A DNA stretch of 64,000 nt from Diplonema japonicum (GCA_964019335.1 OZ025649.1:558001-622000); one strand, 5' to 3'; counted from the first letter of the stretch, positions 1-10,421 are shown. The notes: a model not told the origin generated them from the letters alone. A program made the numbers and translations.

Positions 1-583
1 GCTTCGTTTTCTTTTTTTCTTCTTCTTCGAGGGTGAGGTCCTCAAGTGGGACCTTTTGCCCGTAATTTTTTTTTCTCGAAAGTTTATTTTTTTTTTTTTG
101 CTGGAACAAGTAAACAAATTTTTGAAAAGAGTAGAGGCAGCTTGTCCGTTTATCCCTACTGTAGGTGAAAACGGCTTGCACAAACAAAAATATGGCTTGC
201 GCAGACATCGACCCGTAGGAGTTGTCGGTTATGCTATACCCGGAGGGGGCCCCCACGGCGCCGGCGGACCCGGACTGTGCTGCCGGCTTGCACAAACAAT
301 CAGCCGACTCTTTTTCTCTTTTCTTTCTTTCCGTCCTGCTAGTGAGCACACACCCTTTTGTATAACGATCGAAAATCGGTTTTTCGTTTTATTTATTTCG
401 CCCCCCTCTTCCGTATAATTTAAAACCCTTTCTGTTCTCTTGCTTGCTGTTTTTTATTTTCTCCTTTTTTTCTGAGGTCTGTTATTTTTTCTCTCTCTCT
501 TCCTTTCATCTTTTGTTCACAACAACAACACCACCACCCCTCCTTAAAGATACACCATCCCCCCCCCCCCCCCCCCCCCCCGA
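1..583. other. Low-complexity spacer with a 16 bp direct repeat
   Basis: This stretch is dominated by T and T/C runs and ends in a long poly-C tract directly before the kelch gene. A GC-richer island at about 130-300 contains the 16-mer CGGCTTGCACAAACAA twice (174-189 and 284-299), with a related GGCTTGCGCA between them. I see no convincing gene. An open frame at 56-418 has no recognisable domain and poor composition. Confidence 0.6.
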
Positions 584-1798
584 ATGTACTGGAAAGAACG
601 GAAACAAACATGGTCAGACGAAGCCCCCTTAGAAGGCTGCTGCCACAGCGTGGTAAAGCACCAAGATGCACAGTGTGATGACTACTTATACGTGTTTGGC
701 GGTGGTGTCGTTGGGGTCTACCGCAACATTCTTTACAAGTACAGCTTCAAGCTGGACACTTGGCACAGGGTACGCACTGAAGGCGAGATACCCGGCCTGA
801 TGTCACACGCAGCAGTAGTGCACAACGGCGAAATGTACTGTTACGGGGGTCTGACAAGCGAGGGGTGTGTCAACGATGTGTGGAAGATCAGCTTGGAAGG
901 ACACCACAACACATGGAAGCGTCTGAAGACGACGGGCACACCACCAAGCCCCACAAAAGCTCACAGCGCAGTTCTGATCAAAAACGAAATGTGGGTGTTC
1001 TACGGTGCAATGGACAACGCGGAAAACTCCGACACCGTGTCCACCTTGAACCTTGAAACCCTGTCGTGGACAAGAACGCAGTTTCCGGTGGGGGCCACAC
1101 CAGCACCTCGTAACGGGCACACTACTATTGCATCTACTGACCGATACGTTTACCTGTACGGTGGGTTATCTGTGAAGTGCGGGTCATGGGTACAAGCATC
1201 GCGCATTGAGGTGTGGTTGTCAGATATTTGGAGGCTGGACACTGTTACCCTCAAATGGGCTTTGTTATGCCCCGACGCACCTCAGCATGGCCCTAAAGGC
1301 CGTTACAGTCATTTTTCTTGGCTTTGCAATAACGATTTTTTCGTGTTCGGCGGGGATACCGCAAACTGTACAACATACTTCTCGGACCTATGGGTGTTCT
1401 CGCTGTCAAGCCTGCGGTGGGAGCAGCGGCATTTTCCCGGCGATCACCCTCCACCACTGTCCGGGATTTCAGGTGTGCCTCATGAAGGCGCTGCTGTTTT
1501 TTACGGTGGGGAGAAACCCGATTCTTCATATTCCGCGTCGCTTTACACCATTCATACTGCTTCGCTCCCAACGCCGCTTTCTCTCATCATGCAGAGGGTT
1601 TTGATACAAAGCTGTTTGCACCTCACAAACAACGAGTTTCGGGTGATGTGCAAGGCGCATGGTGTGCCCGTTCAATTGGTGGAAGCAATGCTGCAGTGCA
1701 AACCACGTCATCGGTGTAAGAGGGTGGACCACGATGTTGATGCAGAAGGTGACATTTCGCAGGATTCACGGACAAAATGTAGGCGTTTGATTTCGTAG
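584..1798 (+). CDS. Kelch-repeat beta-propeller protein
   Basis: A 404-residue protein with about six kelch blades, seen as repeated aromatic/Gly-Gly motifs: YLYVFGGG, MYCYGGL, MWVFYGA, VYLYGGL, FFVFGGD and AVFYGGE, each about 50-60 residues apart. Kelch propellers are protein-interaction platforms. A C-terminal extension of about 90 residues follows the propeller and ends in a basic and acidic tail; I recognise no BTB, F-box or other partner domain, so the role is unknown. The start is the ATG just after the poly-C run (codons begin MYWKERKQTW), because propeller homology begins almost at once. An upstream exon cannot be excluded. Stop is TAG. A fragment of a dispersed repeat begins 3 bp after the stop. 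Confidence 0.8.
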   Translation: MYWKERKQTWSDEAPLEGCCHSVVKHQDAQCDDYLYVFGGGVVGVYRNILYKYSFKLDTWHRVRTEGEIPGLMSHAAVVHNGEMYCYGGLTSEGCVNDVWKISLEGHHNTWKRLKTTGTPPSPTKAHSAVLIKNEMWVFYGAMDNAENSDTVSTLNLETLSWTRTQFPVGATPAPRNGHTTIASTDRYVYLYGGLSVKCGSWVQASRIEVWLSDIWRLDTVTLKWALLCPDAPQHGPKGRYSHFSWLCNNDFFVFGGDTANCTTYFSDLWVFSLSSLRWEQRHFPGDHPPPLSGISGVPHEGAAVFYGGEKPDSSYSASLYTIHTASLPTPLSLIMQRVLIQSCLHLTNNEFRVMCKAHGVPVQLVEAMLQCKPRHRCKRVDHDVDAEGDISQDSRTKCRRLIS

Positions 1799-2618
1799 GG
1801 AGAAGAAGCTACAGCTCGGACGAGGTGGCTCCTACGCGGGCTTGCGGGGTTTTTTTTTTCGTTCTTCCGTTAGATTATTTTTTTTTTTTTTGTTTTGTTT
1901 CTCATTTCCGGTTTGTTCTGTTGATTTTTTTTTTTCTTCCCAAAAATCTTCAGAAAAGAAAAAAAAAAAGGGGGAAAAAAAAAGATGGAAGCGAAGCCAA
2001 ACGACAGGTTTTTAAAGCTGTTGCACCGCCTAGCTGTTCCCCCACCGACGTGATATTAAGGAATTTAAAAAAGAAAAAAGGGAAAACAAAAAAAAAAAAG
2101 CGAAATGGGGAAGCCACGGGGTGAAGAAAAAGAACGAGAAACAGAAAAGAAGAAGAAGGAAAAGAAAAAGGGGGAAAAAAACCGTCTCTTTTTATATATT
2201 TTTTTAAAAAAAAAAAATACTATGATAGAAGTTTTTTTTTTTCTAACATTCTCACTTACACTTGCTATTATCCCCCCCCCCCCCCTAAGTCTAGGAATGG
2301 CTAGGGGGAGAAAACCACAACAAGAAGGACTAACTGTAAAACTCAAAATCAACCCCCTTAGTTTGAGGTTGCCCAAGACCTATCTAAGCGGGAAAAGTTT
2401 CGGACCCGGTCCCCAAAAGTTTCATATATCTCAACATGGGACCACCCAAGTCTTCAGAAAAGCCCAAACTAAAAACCCCTTTGGAAACTAAAGGGGGGCG
2501 GACTGAGCATTTCAAATTCCACCCATTTTGTTTCCCTCTTTTTTTCTGTTGTTGTTGTTGTTCCCCATTCCACCACCACCCCAACACAGCATTTCAAAAA
2601 AAAAAAAGAAAGAAAAAA
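1799..2618. other. Spacer, homopolymer-rich, with a repeat fragment at 1801-1831
   Basis: The first about 30 bases (AGAAGAAGCTACAGCTCGG and following) match 26020-26050 with one change in the first 19 bases, so they look like a fragment of a dispersed element. The rest is A-, T- and C-runs. Just before the next gene come a T/C tract, CACAG (AG at 2588-2589) and an A-rich stretch. Confidence 0.55.
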
Positions 2619-3251
2619 ATGGGCAATTGCAGTTCGGAGTTTAAAGGGCCGAAGGCGGCGATTAAGAAACACAGCAGGGTCGCGCTGAAAGGGGTTAAGA
2701 CACCTGACGAGCTTCCTGAGGAGGCGCTGATCGGTGGTACACCCTCAAATGACGTTTTTAAGGATTTCTACTGGTACTTGACAAGCTTCCAGTTGCAGCG
2801 AACAGAAAGTGAAGTCATGAAGGACTGGCGGCCGAACCCTTACCTCCCGTGGGATGGGAGGATGCACGGGACGGTCGATGGTATGTCGGCTGTGGTTAAC
2901 AGTGTCAGAGGAGACCCGGGAAGGACGAAGAAATACCAGACGAAATGTCATGATGCTAAATGGAGGAAGGCAGTCAGGTCTTGGTTGGCCAAGCAAGGCA
3001 TTCGTCTGCAATTTGATTTTGAGCCTTCTAGCGAAGTAGAGCATGCTGCACACCAAAGAATGGGCCTTTACCTGAAAGGCTACAGTTTCAGCGCGACAAT
3101 TGTTGACCCTTGCCTTGAAGGGTCGTACACAACTGCCTCATCTGTTTCCAGCACCTCGTTGCCCACCACCGGCAAAATGCAATCATCAACATTCACCAAT
3201 GCTAGCAGCCCACAAGGTTTGAGTAAATTAGCGTTATCCAGCAGTGAATAA
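2619..3251 (+). CDS. Small N-acylated protein of unknown function
   Basis: A 210-residue protein. I chose the ATG at 2619 because the product then starts MGNCSSEF, a classic N-myristoylation signal (Gly2, Ser6) with a Cys at position 4 suitable for palmitoylation. The upstream in-frame extension is only a translation of homopolymers. The central part (about residues 45-150) is rich in Trp, Tyr and basic residues and looks globular; the C-terminal about 40 residues are Ser/Thr-rich and probably disordered. No known domain is recognised. The expected location is the cytoplasmic face of a membrane, as inferred from the N-terminus. An A-rich leader directly precedes the ATG, as at many starts in this window. 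Confidence 0.65.
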   Translation: MGNCSSEFKGPKAAIKKHSRVALKGVKTPDELPEEALIGGTPSNDVFKDFYWYLTSFQLQRTESEVMKDWRPNPYLPWDGRMHGTVDGMSAVVNSVRGDPGRTKKYQTKCHDAKWRKAVRSWLAKQGIRLQFDFEPSSEVEHAAHQRMGLYLKGYSFSATIVDPCLEGSYTTASSVSSTSLPTTGKMQSSTFTNASSPQGLSKLALSSSE

Positions 3252-3617
3252 GGGACTTGTTCGTGGGGATTTGTTGAAGGGGGGGAAAAAAGAAAATACG
3301 CACATAATGTACCTCTCTCTCTTTTTTTTTCTTTTTTTCTTTATCCCCCCCCTCTTTTTTCTTTATATTGAAAACTACAGTTTTCGAATTTTTTTTTATA
3401 AAGAAACAAAGCAAAAGAAAAAAATGAGAGGGGGGGGGAAAGAAAAAGAAAATGAAATTGAACTTTTTAAAAGGCTCCAAGTACTTTATCTTGGAGCTGG
3501 TAAGGCGTGTGTGCATCCCCCCCCCCCCCCCCTTCTTCATTGGTATCCTCGCATATACCTTGCAATTATTTTTTTTTTCTTCTCTCTTCTTTTTCTTATC
3601 CATTTTTTTTTTTTAAT

Positions 3618-3678
3618 GGGGACAGTTTTTGAGCAAAATAGAGTCTCATCTTAATGAGGCTCTCGAACAATTGTCCCC
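3618..3678 (+). ncRNA. Candidate structured RNA (two-stem fold)
   Basis: The segment folds by eye. An outer 7 bp stem pairs GGGGACA (3618-3624) with TGTCCCC (3672-3678). An inner 10 bp stem pairs AGAGTCTCAT (3640-3649) with ATGAGGCTCT (3654-3663), including one G-U pair, around the tetraloop CTTA. A 15 nt strand and an 8 nt strand join the stems. A long T run beginning about 3726 could be a pol III terminator for a transcript of about 110 nt. It does not match tRNA, U1, U2, U4, U5, U6 or SRP RNA as I know them. It could also be a chance fold or a piece of a mobile element. Confidence 0.3.
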
Positions 3679-4634
3679 AGAAAGAGTATCATTTAGTCGG
3701 TGATGCGTCATTGGTGGGCGCAGTGATTTTTTTTTTTTCTTTTTTTTTTTTTTTTTGCTTTCTATTCTCTCACCAGCCATTTGGTCATCCCCCATTAATC
3801 CTTCATCATGTTTCCTCCTTCTTTATGCTCTTTATTTACCCCCCCCCCCCCTTCCCCCCTCTTCTTTTTCCTGTAAAAAGAAGAAGGGAGAGGGAAGTAC
3901 TTTTCTCCGGTGAAATTATCGTTAGAAAAACCCACGTAACATTATAACTTCCTATTTGGAAAAGGAAAAAAAAAAAAAGAAAAAAAAAAAATCCGTTGCC
4001 AGTGATTCTCCTTGTGGGACATGAGTTTCATAACGGGGTTCAACGCGGCCCATCGTCATTAGAAATCGGGGGTTTTTTTTTTATGAACTAAAAAAAAAAA
4101 AAAAGAAAGAAAGAATAAAAAGAACGAGAACTCGCCTTGTACTTTGCGCCATAAGAAGATGCATTTCGGAAAGGCATTTTTTTTTTTATTTTTTTTTTTT
4201 TTATTTTAGAATTAAACTTTTTGGCTAGCTATCCTGTACTTAACTTTGCCCAACCAGCCCCCTGAGGGCCGTGTTTTGGTATTTTCTCATATTTTTTTTT
4301 TTGAAACACAAAACAACCCCCATCTGATCAAAGTTTTCTTTTTTTTTTTTATAATTTTTTTTATAAAAGATGTTTCGGTGGGGGTTTGCGCCCAAAGCCA
4401 AAAATGATTCATCCCCCCCCGTCCCGCCCCCCACGTGCTGCACGACAGGAATATATAGTACAAAAACAGTAAAAGAAATGAGTATAAGGAAAAAAAAGTT
4501 TTTTCTGGTCGGCAGCACTTATATACAAGAGAGAAACAAAAAAAAAGCGGATGCAGGGTGATTTGTTTTTGATTGCCTCTTGCAGTCCCTCCCCCTTCTC
4601 TCTTCCTTTCCTCTTTTAAAATACTTGTTGTTCT

Positions 4635-4670
<36 letters not shown>

Positions 4671-6344
4671 CCCTTCCATGTTCCAAAAAAAAAAAAAAAA
4701 GAAAAAGAAAAGTAAACCAAAGATAACCCATTAACTAGTAACAATATGCCCTCCCCCCTCCCCCCCTTTCTCTCAAATTTTATTTTAATTGAAAACATCA
4801 ACTCTTGGATGGAGGGCAAAAGGTCCCTTCCCCTTCATGGATGCCTTTATTACAAAGTGACAACTGACGGAACACCTTGCCTCTCTCATAGTTTTCATTA
4901 TTTCTCCCCTCAGCGCATGCTTTCTTTGGGGTAGGGAAGCCAAGCCCCTCACTCAGCGTGCTTATTTTCGCATAATGTGCTTTTTTTTTATTATTATTAT
5001 TTCTTCTATAACACTCTCTTAGATAGTAACACTCTCCTGCTTCCCTTCCGTGGGGGTCGTTGCTGGCGTGTCTTCCTCTATCACACTGATTCCCCCCCCC
5101 TTCTTTTTTTTAAACTATCCTTCGAGCAACGCTTCAGTACTCGCACTTCTTTTTTTTTTTTCTACCAAAAGCTGTTTTTTTTTCCCCCCCTTTTTTTTTC
5201 TGTTTTCTGTTCCCCTTTTATAAGTTGCCTTTTGCCTTTTCCGCACTACTTGTCGTACCAAAAGAGAAGAAAAAAAAAAAAAAGAAAAATGCTGTTAAAA
5301 CCTCCTAATAAATAAACAAAAAATTTTTATTCCTCAGTGCCTCACACCCCTAACAAATGCCGCTTAAAGAAAAAGAAGAACAAGAGAAAGGACCCTTTGA
5401 TAAAAAGAAAAAATAAAGAAAATAAATATAGTCCCTGAAAAAGGGGACATTCAGGACAATACTTTTAGGCATTTTGTTCGTTTTTGTGAGCACTATGGTA
5501 CCTCCCCCAGCACATACTATTGAAGAAAAAGAAAAAGCGCAGAAGAAAAAATTAAACACATGCAATGTGCCGTTTCTGCTGAACTTATTTTGCCCCCCAC
5601 CGAGTAAGGAGGCAGGGGGTGAAAGGTTCAGTAACGGCATGCCCCCCCAGTAGACTGGTGCTGAACTAGAAAAGGAGAAAGCAGATGGAGAAAAATAGAG
5701 GCTTGCGGTAGTAGGGAATGTAGGTGGATGTTTTTTTTTTTTTTTTTTTTTTTGAATGCACACCTTAAGTTTACCCTGCCCCCCCCTATTGTCCTCTATG
5801 ACGTTCGCCTTTTTCTGTTTCAAGCACTGCAAAATTCAAAAAAAAAAAAGAAAGAAAAAGAAAGAATTGTTATTGCTAAAAAAAAGAGCAGGCAGCTTCT
5901 TTTATTTAACTAGAAATTGTGCAGAAGAAAACCCTTGGATCCATGTTATCTTGATTTCCTTTTTTTTTAATTTTTTTTTTTCCATTCCATAGTCTCAGCC
6001 CCCCCCCCCCCTCCCCCTCTTTCCCTTTCCTCACACTTTCTCTTTTTTCTTTTTTTCAAGTCTTTTTTTTTCTTTTTCCTCCTTGTCTTTTTCTTTTTTA
6101 TGAAGAAGAAAACGAGGGAATTAGAACAACAATGCCCAGCGGGGGGAAAAAAAGAGAAACAAACAAAAAAAAGAAAAAGAGGAGGCAATGCTTTTTTTTT
6201 TTATATTCCCTTCCATTTTTTTTTATTCCCTCCTCTAGCTTCCCTCCCTCTCTTTCCCCCCTTTATATATACTGTGGTGTGTGCAAAAAGAAAACAAAAA
6301 GAAATAAAAAAAAATAAAGCAAAGAAGAAAAATAGCAGCGCGCA

Positions 6345-6885
6345 AGGTTAGGAGTCAACAAAGAAATACTTCTACCTATGGCCTTTTAATGTACAAAGAT
6401 GATGGTCAAGATCCTTATCCGGCCGGGGTAATTCTTTTTTGCAAGAACAAGGCTTTGACTTGTCTAAGCAAAAGGGGAACGTTGGCAACGTGTTTCGGGT
6501 TGACAAACTTCACCAGGTTTTACACCCGGCACGTATAAACCACGGCCAGTTCTTCTTTTTACCGTATTTGAACTTTATAATGGAAACAGAAAATAATTGA
6601 AACGGGCAAATCATAAAACTTTTCCTCGGAAACAAAACAGGAATTCTGATATTTATTTTATCCCGGCTCTTTAAGCACCGGGCTGCCAAGAAAGTCCAAA
6701 AACAAAATAATTTGGAGCGCAGAATAAATACGGAACAAACGGCGAAAGGTTTTTTGGAGTTTCTTTTGTAACCTTCTTACCGAAAACCCGATTCATCCTA
6801 AATCCAATACGGCTATCCTCTTTACATACCATTTAACTTTTTTAATAAACTCTTTGGTTAACCGGACCATATATTATTTTTCTTC
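6345..6885. other. Normal-complexity island without ORFs
   Basis: About 540 bases lacking the homopolymers that dominate the surrounding 3 kb, with no open frame of 60 codons on either strand. Composition is moderately AT-rich. It may hold an unrecognised RNA gene, a decayed gene or an element remnant. I could not match it to any known RNA or to other parts of the window. Confidence 0.3.
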
Positions 6886-7024
6886 TCTCTCCGTTTTTTT
6901 TTTTTTTTTTTTTTTTTTTGTTCCATCCTTCATTCTCTTCAACCGTCTTTTTTTTTTCTTCTTTTCAGGGAGAACAAGAATAAGAAAATATACCAGCGAA
7001 TGAGGGGGGTTTTTTTTAAAGCCA

Positions 7025-8794
7025 ATGAACCAGTTGTACCCAGTAGGCTGGGCAGAAAGTGCAATGTCTAGGGAGAGACAGAGGTCAAGACTGTTCGAGG
7101 TGCCGGACGGTGGGGCTATACCATCTGGGAGAGATCTCGAGGATTTGCCGCAAGGGCTGCAGGCAGAAATACATAATGTCGCAACGCTCAAGCTCCGGGC
7201 ATTGGTGGTACCAATGGTGATGATGAGAAGGGCTCGTGTGTTGGCAAGAACACGTGCAGGGCTGTCAGGGGGCAGTGCGAATGTAAAGCTAGAACAACTA
7301 ACAGAAGTCCACCAGCAGAGCATCAACTCCCTTCTTAGCCACAATTCGATATTCGATAAATTCGGCTCAGCCACCATCCGCACCCTCTCCTCTCGAGCAA
7401 TCCTCAAGTCCGTGAAGCCAGGTACCGTCCTTGCAGAACCCGGCACAGAAGCTGTCCAGGTCCTTGTTCTCCTCACAGGCAGCGTCACCATCAACAAGTA
7501 CACCTTCAACGCCCCTGGCGTTACCGAGTTCGGTTCGCTTTTTCCTTCGGTGCACCACACGGAGTGCGGTGTGTCGAATGTTAAGATCATCACGGCCGCT
7601 GCCTGCCTTGTAGCCTGTCTCCCTTGCAATGAGGTCCTCAAGCATTACTCCATGCTGGACCACGACACCCGTACTCTCATCGTGTCTGAGGCGATGCAGA
7701 AGCGCACGTCTTACATGAAACGCATCTTCCCGCCGACACCCGAGATATTTGATGGAAGCAATCTTTCCAGATTGCTGCAGCCCTCCGAATATCCTGTGTT
7801 TTTGAGCCTTCTGAAGCCCATGGTGCACACACAGGGCACCTTGCTTCTCGAGGAGGGGAGGGTCGTTGATCAGCTGCATTTCGTGGTCTCTGGGGAGGTC
7901 AGTATGCGGCCTGTAGGCGACAGCCCTGTAAGCAGCCCGCTGGCAGAGATCTTGTTCTTCACGTCGGACTCGAGCAGCTGCAACGTTGTAGTAAGCAAAC
8001 ACATCGACTGCTACACCTTAACCCTGGACGACTTCTGCCTCCTGGCAAAGCTGCGGCCGGAGGTGGCTGGGAGGGTCCTGTCTGGTTTCAAGGTAATTCG
8101 GAGTACTGTACTACAGGGCATACGGCACAGCGCAGAGACGGACCCTATTGAGGCAATGCTGGCACAGACGAAGGAACTGCCGACTGGGCTGAGCAAGGCA
8201 TGCTTGTCGAGGTTGGCGGGCGTCTTGAAGATAACGATACGCATGGCAGGGGACGTGGTGGTTGCAAAAGAGAATTGGCATAAAGAATTCTATTTTCTGA
8301 GCAAAGGGAGGGCGGAGCACTGCGGCACTGTCTTGCAGGCAGGGTCGTGCTTTGGGATGGGGTACGGACTCGCGGGCACCCCGCAGCAGGCGATCGTGGC
8401 ACTAACCACATGTGACGTGTGGTCTGTTGCATCGCAGAACTTCCACAACACTCTGCTGGCTTACAGTACCGACCTTTTCTCGTTAGAAGCTCCTCCAAGC
8501 TCGTCGTTTGCCCTCCTTGACCCGCTGTCGGTCTCCGGGGCAGATCACCTCCAGCCTCTGGACAACAACCTGCCTTTTCCCCAAAGATCCCCATTCTGTG
8601 CGATCGTTACCTTGACACCTGAGACGTACCCCGCGTCAGTAGCCAAAAGGCGTAAATGCCTGAAACCATGCAAAACCTACCCCATCCCGTGTTGGCGCAA
8701 CAAAGTGGACGAAGCAAAACGGAGGTCTGCCCTGTACGCGGGTTGCGGACAAAACTTCTACTCGCCATTGCAGACGAGAAATATTTTTAAGTAG
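7025..8794 (+). CDS. Protein with tandem cyclic-nucleotide-binding-like domains
   Basis: A 589-residue soluble protein. Three segments resemble the cNMP-binding beta-roll: about 122-190 (PGTVLAEPG ... VLVLLTGSV), about 255-350 (TQGTLLLEEG ... LHFVVSGEVSM) and about 400-490 (MAGDVVVAKE ... FYFLSKG, then LQAGSCFGMGYGL). The pattern is that of a CAP_ED fold, with hydrophobic strands and a conserved 'f...G' turn. The canonical phosphate-binding cassette (FGE...RAA) is not evident in any of them, so nucleotide binding is uncertain. No transmembrane segment, kinase or cyclase domain is seen. A pyrimidine tract and TTTTCAG lie 57 nt upstream. The ATG used is the first in frame; Met14 is an alternative. 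The C-terminal about 80 residues are basic and unassigned. Confidence 0.65.
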   Translation: MNQLYPVGWAESAMSRERQRSRLFEVPDGGAIPSGRDLEDLPQGLQAEIHNVATLKLRALVVPMVMMRRARVLARTRAGLSGGSANVKLEQLTEVHQQSINSLLSHNSIFDKFGSATIRTLSSRAILKSVKPGTVLAEPGTEAVQVLVLLTGSVTINKYTFNAPGVTEFGSLFPSVHHTECGVSNVKIITAAACLVACLPCNEVLKHYSMLDHDTRTLIVSEAMQKRTSYMKRIFPPTPEIFDGSNLSRLLQPSEYPVFLSLLKPMVHTQGTLLLEEGRVVDQLHFVVSGEVSMRPVGDSPVSSPLAEILFFTSDSSSCNVVVSKHIDCYTLTLDDFCLLAKLRPEVAGRVLSGFKVIRSTVLQGIRHSAETDPIEAMLAQTKELPTGLSKACLSRLAGVLKITIRMAGDVVVAKENWHKEFYFLSKGRAEHCGTVLQAGSCFGMGYGLAGTPQQAIVALTTCDVWSVASQNFHNTLLAYSTDLFSLEAPPSSSFALLDPLSVSGADHLQPLDNNLPFPQRSPFCAIVTLTPETYPASVAKRRKCLKPCKTYPIPCWRNKVDEAKRRSALYAGCGQNFYSPLQTRNIFK

Positions 8795-8870
8795 GAAGTA
8801 CCAACGAAAAAAGGGTTGCTTACCACATGAAACTCACTTTTCAGGGAACTGGGGCGACTCGAGTCCCGAT

Positions 8871-10334
8871 ATGCATACACACGAAGCCCCCTACGAGTCC
8901 TTGTCGGACGTCCCAGATGATGTTTTGCGCAAGTGGCTACGGATGTTCAAGGATGTGAGTGACTTTGCCTCGCGTAGCGGGATGGAAAGCGACTACATTT
9001 CGATGCCCATGCAGCTGACTGGACGGCATCACTACCATGTGGTGAACGACACGCGGTCGGGAGAGCGGTACTGCGCCGTGTGCACTCGTATGGTGAAGGA
9101 AGGCGCCACACATTTGGCATGCAAGCGTTGCGGGCTTCATGCGCATGGCAGCTGTGGGAAGATGCTCCACCCTGAGAACAACATAGACATCAAACAGCCT
9201 TTCCGCTTCATGGCCTTCCAAAGAATCTGCGGAAGGGAGCAGCTGTCAGAATTTGATATCTCGATTAAAGCGTGTGATCTCTTCGGCTTTTACCACGGCC
9301 AGCGGGTGGCGTCGCTGAAGGGTGCTTTCATGGGCAAGTCGGCTACCATTGTCGGTGTTGGAACTGATATGAAGCTCTACGCACATTGGGACGGCACATC
9401 AGGATGCCAAGCGCTGTATGCAGGAGCAAACCTAGCAAAGCAAGACCCCGAGCAGCTTCAGCGGTGCCACGCACTTGTCGTGGAAGGCTGCTGCACGTCG
9501 CAGGGAAGAGACGCCTCGCGGAAAGACGTGCTCATTAACACAATCGACGATATACTGTCAGCTGGGAAACCTGGGTCCTGGAAGAGAAATCCTAAGAAGA
9601 AAACCTGCCCACGATGCCAGCAGGTGTTCCCAACCATGACACAGTGCGACACATGCAAAATCATCGCCTTCGCAGGGAGAGAGTACATAGAAAGCGAGTG
9701 GGACGCACTTCGCGCATCCGAGATGTACAGGTTAGGTCTTGCCTCGCACACTGGAGAGCGAATCACGATCCACGGGGCAGCGGAAAAATGTCAGCTGAAT
9801 GAAGTGGAACTGCTTGTGAAAGCGGGCGACTTCGACCCCAACGAGGTGCTGCCTTCCGCAATGTACATCCTCAGCAAAAACCAGATGCGCACGCCGTTAC
9901 ATGTCACTGTTTTGTCTCACTTGAAAAATCCAGGCTGGCAAAAGTCACAGGAGGTTAGGCTTGCCGAAGAAGGCAGGCAGAATACCATGGTGCGGCTTCT
10001 CGTGTCCTTGGGGGCCGACATCAACAGGCAAGACGCAAGCGGAAGAACCCCGCTTCACCTCGCTGCAGAGTTCATTTCCCCATTCCCCCTCCGAGTGCAT
10101 GCAAAGGAGACGCGAGCTCAGCTCCACACTGAGTTCATTCACAAACAGTACGCACAGCTTTGGCCTGAAGGGGTCCAAGTCCTCGAGACACTCATATCAC
10201 TTGGGGCCGATCCTTCTTTGAAAACATATGAAGGGGAGACGGCTCGAGATTTTGTCGACCCCCTGCTCGCCCGCTATCCCAAGTATACAAAACAACGTGT
10301 CCTGGACCTCCTTGATCCTGTAAGGAAGCCGTAG
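8871..10334 (+). CDS. C1-type zinc finger and ankyrin-repeat protein
   Basis: A 487-residue protein. At about residues 53-100 a pattern H-x11-C-x2-C ... C-x2-C-x4-H-x2-C is visible (HVV...CAVC ... ACKRCGLHAHGSC), which fits the C1 (phorbol ester/diacylglycerol-type) zinc fold. A second small zinc-binding pattern, CPRC ... CDTC, lies near residues 245-262. Ankyrin repeats occupy the C-terminal part, for example 'MVRLLVSLGADINRQDASGRTPLHLAAE' split over two helices, and 'LETLISLGADPSLKTYEGETARDF'. No kinase or GAP catalytic domain is present, so a scaffold or lipid-responsive adaptor role is inferred, not shown. The gene starts 77 nt after its neighbour's stop; CTTTTCAG (AG at 8843-8844) lies in the gap. 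Confidence 0.7.
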   Translation: MHTHEAPYESLSDVPDDVLRKWLRMFKDVSDFASRSGMESDYISMPMQLTGRHHYHVVNDTRSGERYCAVCTRMVKEGATHLACKRCGLHAHGSCGKMLHPENNIDIKQPFRFMAFQRICGREQLSEFDISIKACDLFGFYHGQRVASLKGAFMGKSATIVGVGTDMKLYAHWDGTSGCQALYAGANLAKQDPEQLQRCHALVVEGCCTSQGRDASRKDVLINTIDDILSAGKPGSWKRNPKKKTCPRCQQVFPTMTQCDTCKIIAFAGREYIESEWDALRASEMYRLGLASHTGERITIHGAAEKCQLNEVELLVKAGDFDPNEVLPSAMYILSKNQMRTPLHVTVLSHLKNPGWQKSQEVRLAEEGRQNTMVRLLVSLGADINRQDASGRTPLHLAAEFISPFPLRVHAKETRAQLHTEFIHKQYAQLWPEGVQVLETLISLGADPSLKTYEGETARDFVDPLLARYPKYTKQRVLDLLDPVRKP

Positions 10335-10421
10335 TTTAGTTTTTCTTCTTCTTCGTTTATCTTTGTTTATTGCTGTCACAACACAATCAGGCTGAATACT
10401 ACATTACAAACTACTTGCCTC

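Larger units (their letters stand above)
3252..7024. other. Long gene-free spacer of homopolymer tracts
   Basis: 3.8 kb made largely of T, A, C and T/C runs. All open frames here are translations of such runs (Phe, Lys or Pro strings) and are not credible genes. Two parts stand out: a 61 nt foldable segment at 3618-3678 and a segment of normal complexity at about 6345-6885; both have separate entries. A T/C tract ending in TTTTCAG (AG at 6967-6968) precedes the next gene. Confidence 0.6.

Noticed and set aside
56-418. 120-residue ORF at the window start
   Set aside because: Half is homopolymer translation; no domain, and composition is unlike the accepted genes.
3985-4055. tRNA (GGGGTTCAAC resembles a T-arm)
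   Set aside because: The T-stem does not pair and no acceptor or anticodon arm can be built around it.
5350-5832. 160-residue minus-strand ORF in the long spacer
   Set aside because: Homopolymer translation with no recognisable domain and no gene-like start.
8780-8871. Intron joining the cNMP-fold gene and the C1/ankyrin gene
   Set aside because: A GT near the stop and CTTTTCAG exist, but the phases do not match: the first gene would leave two bases and the second needs one.
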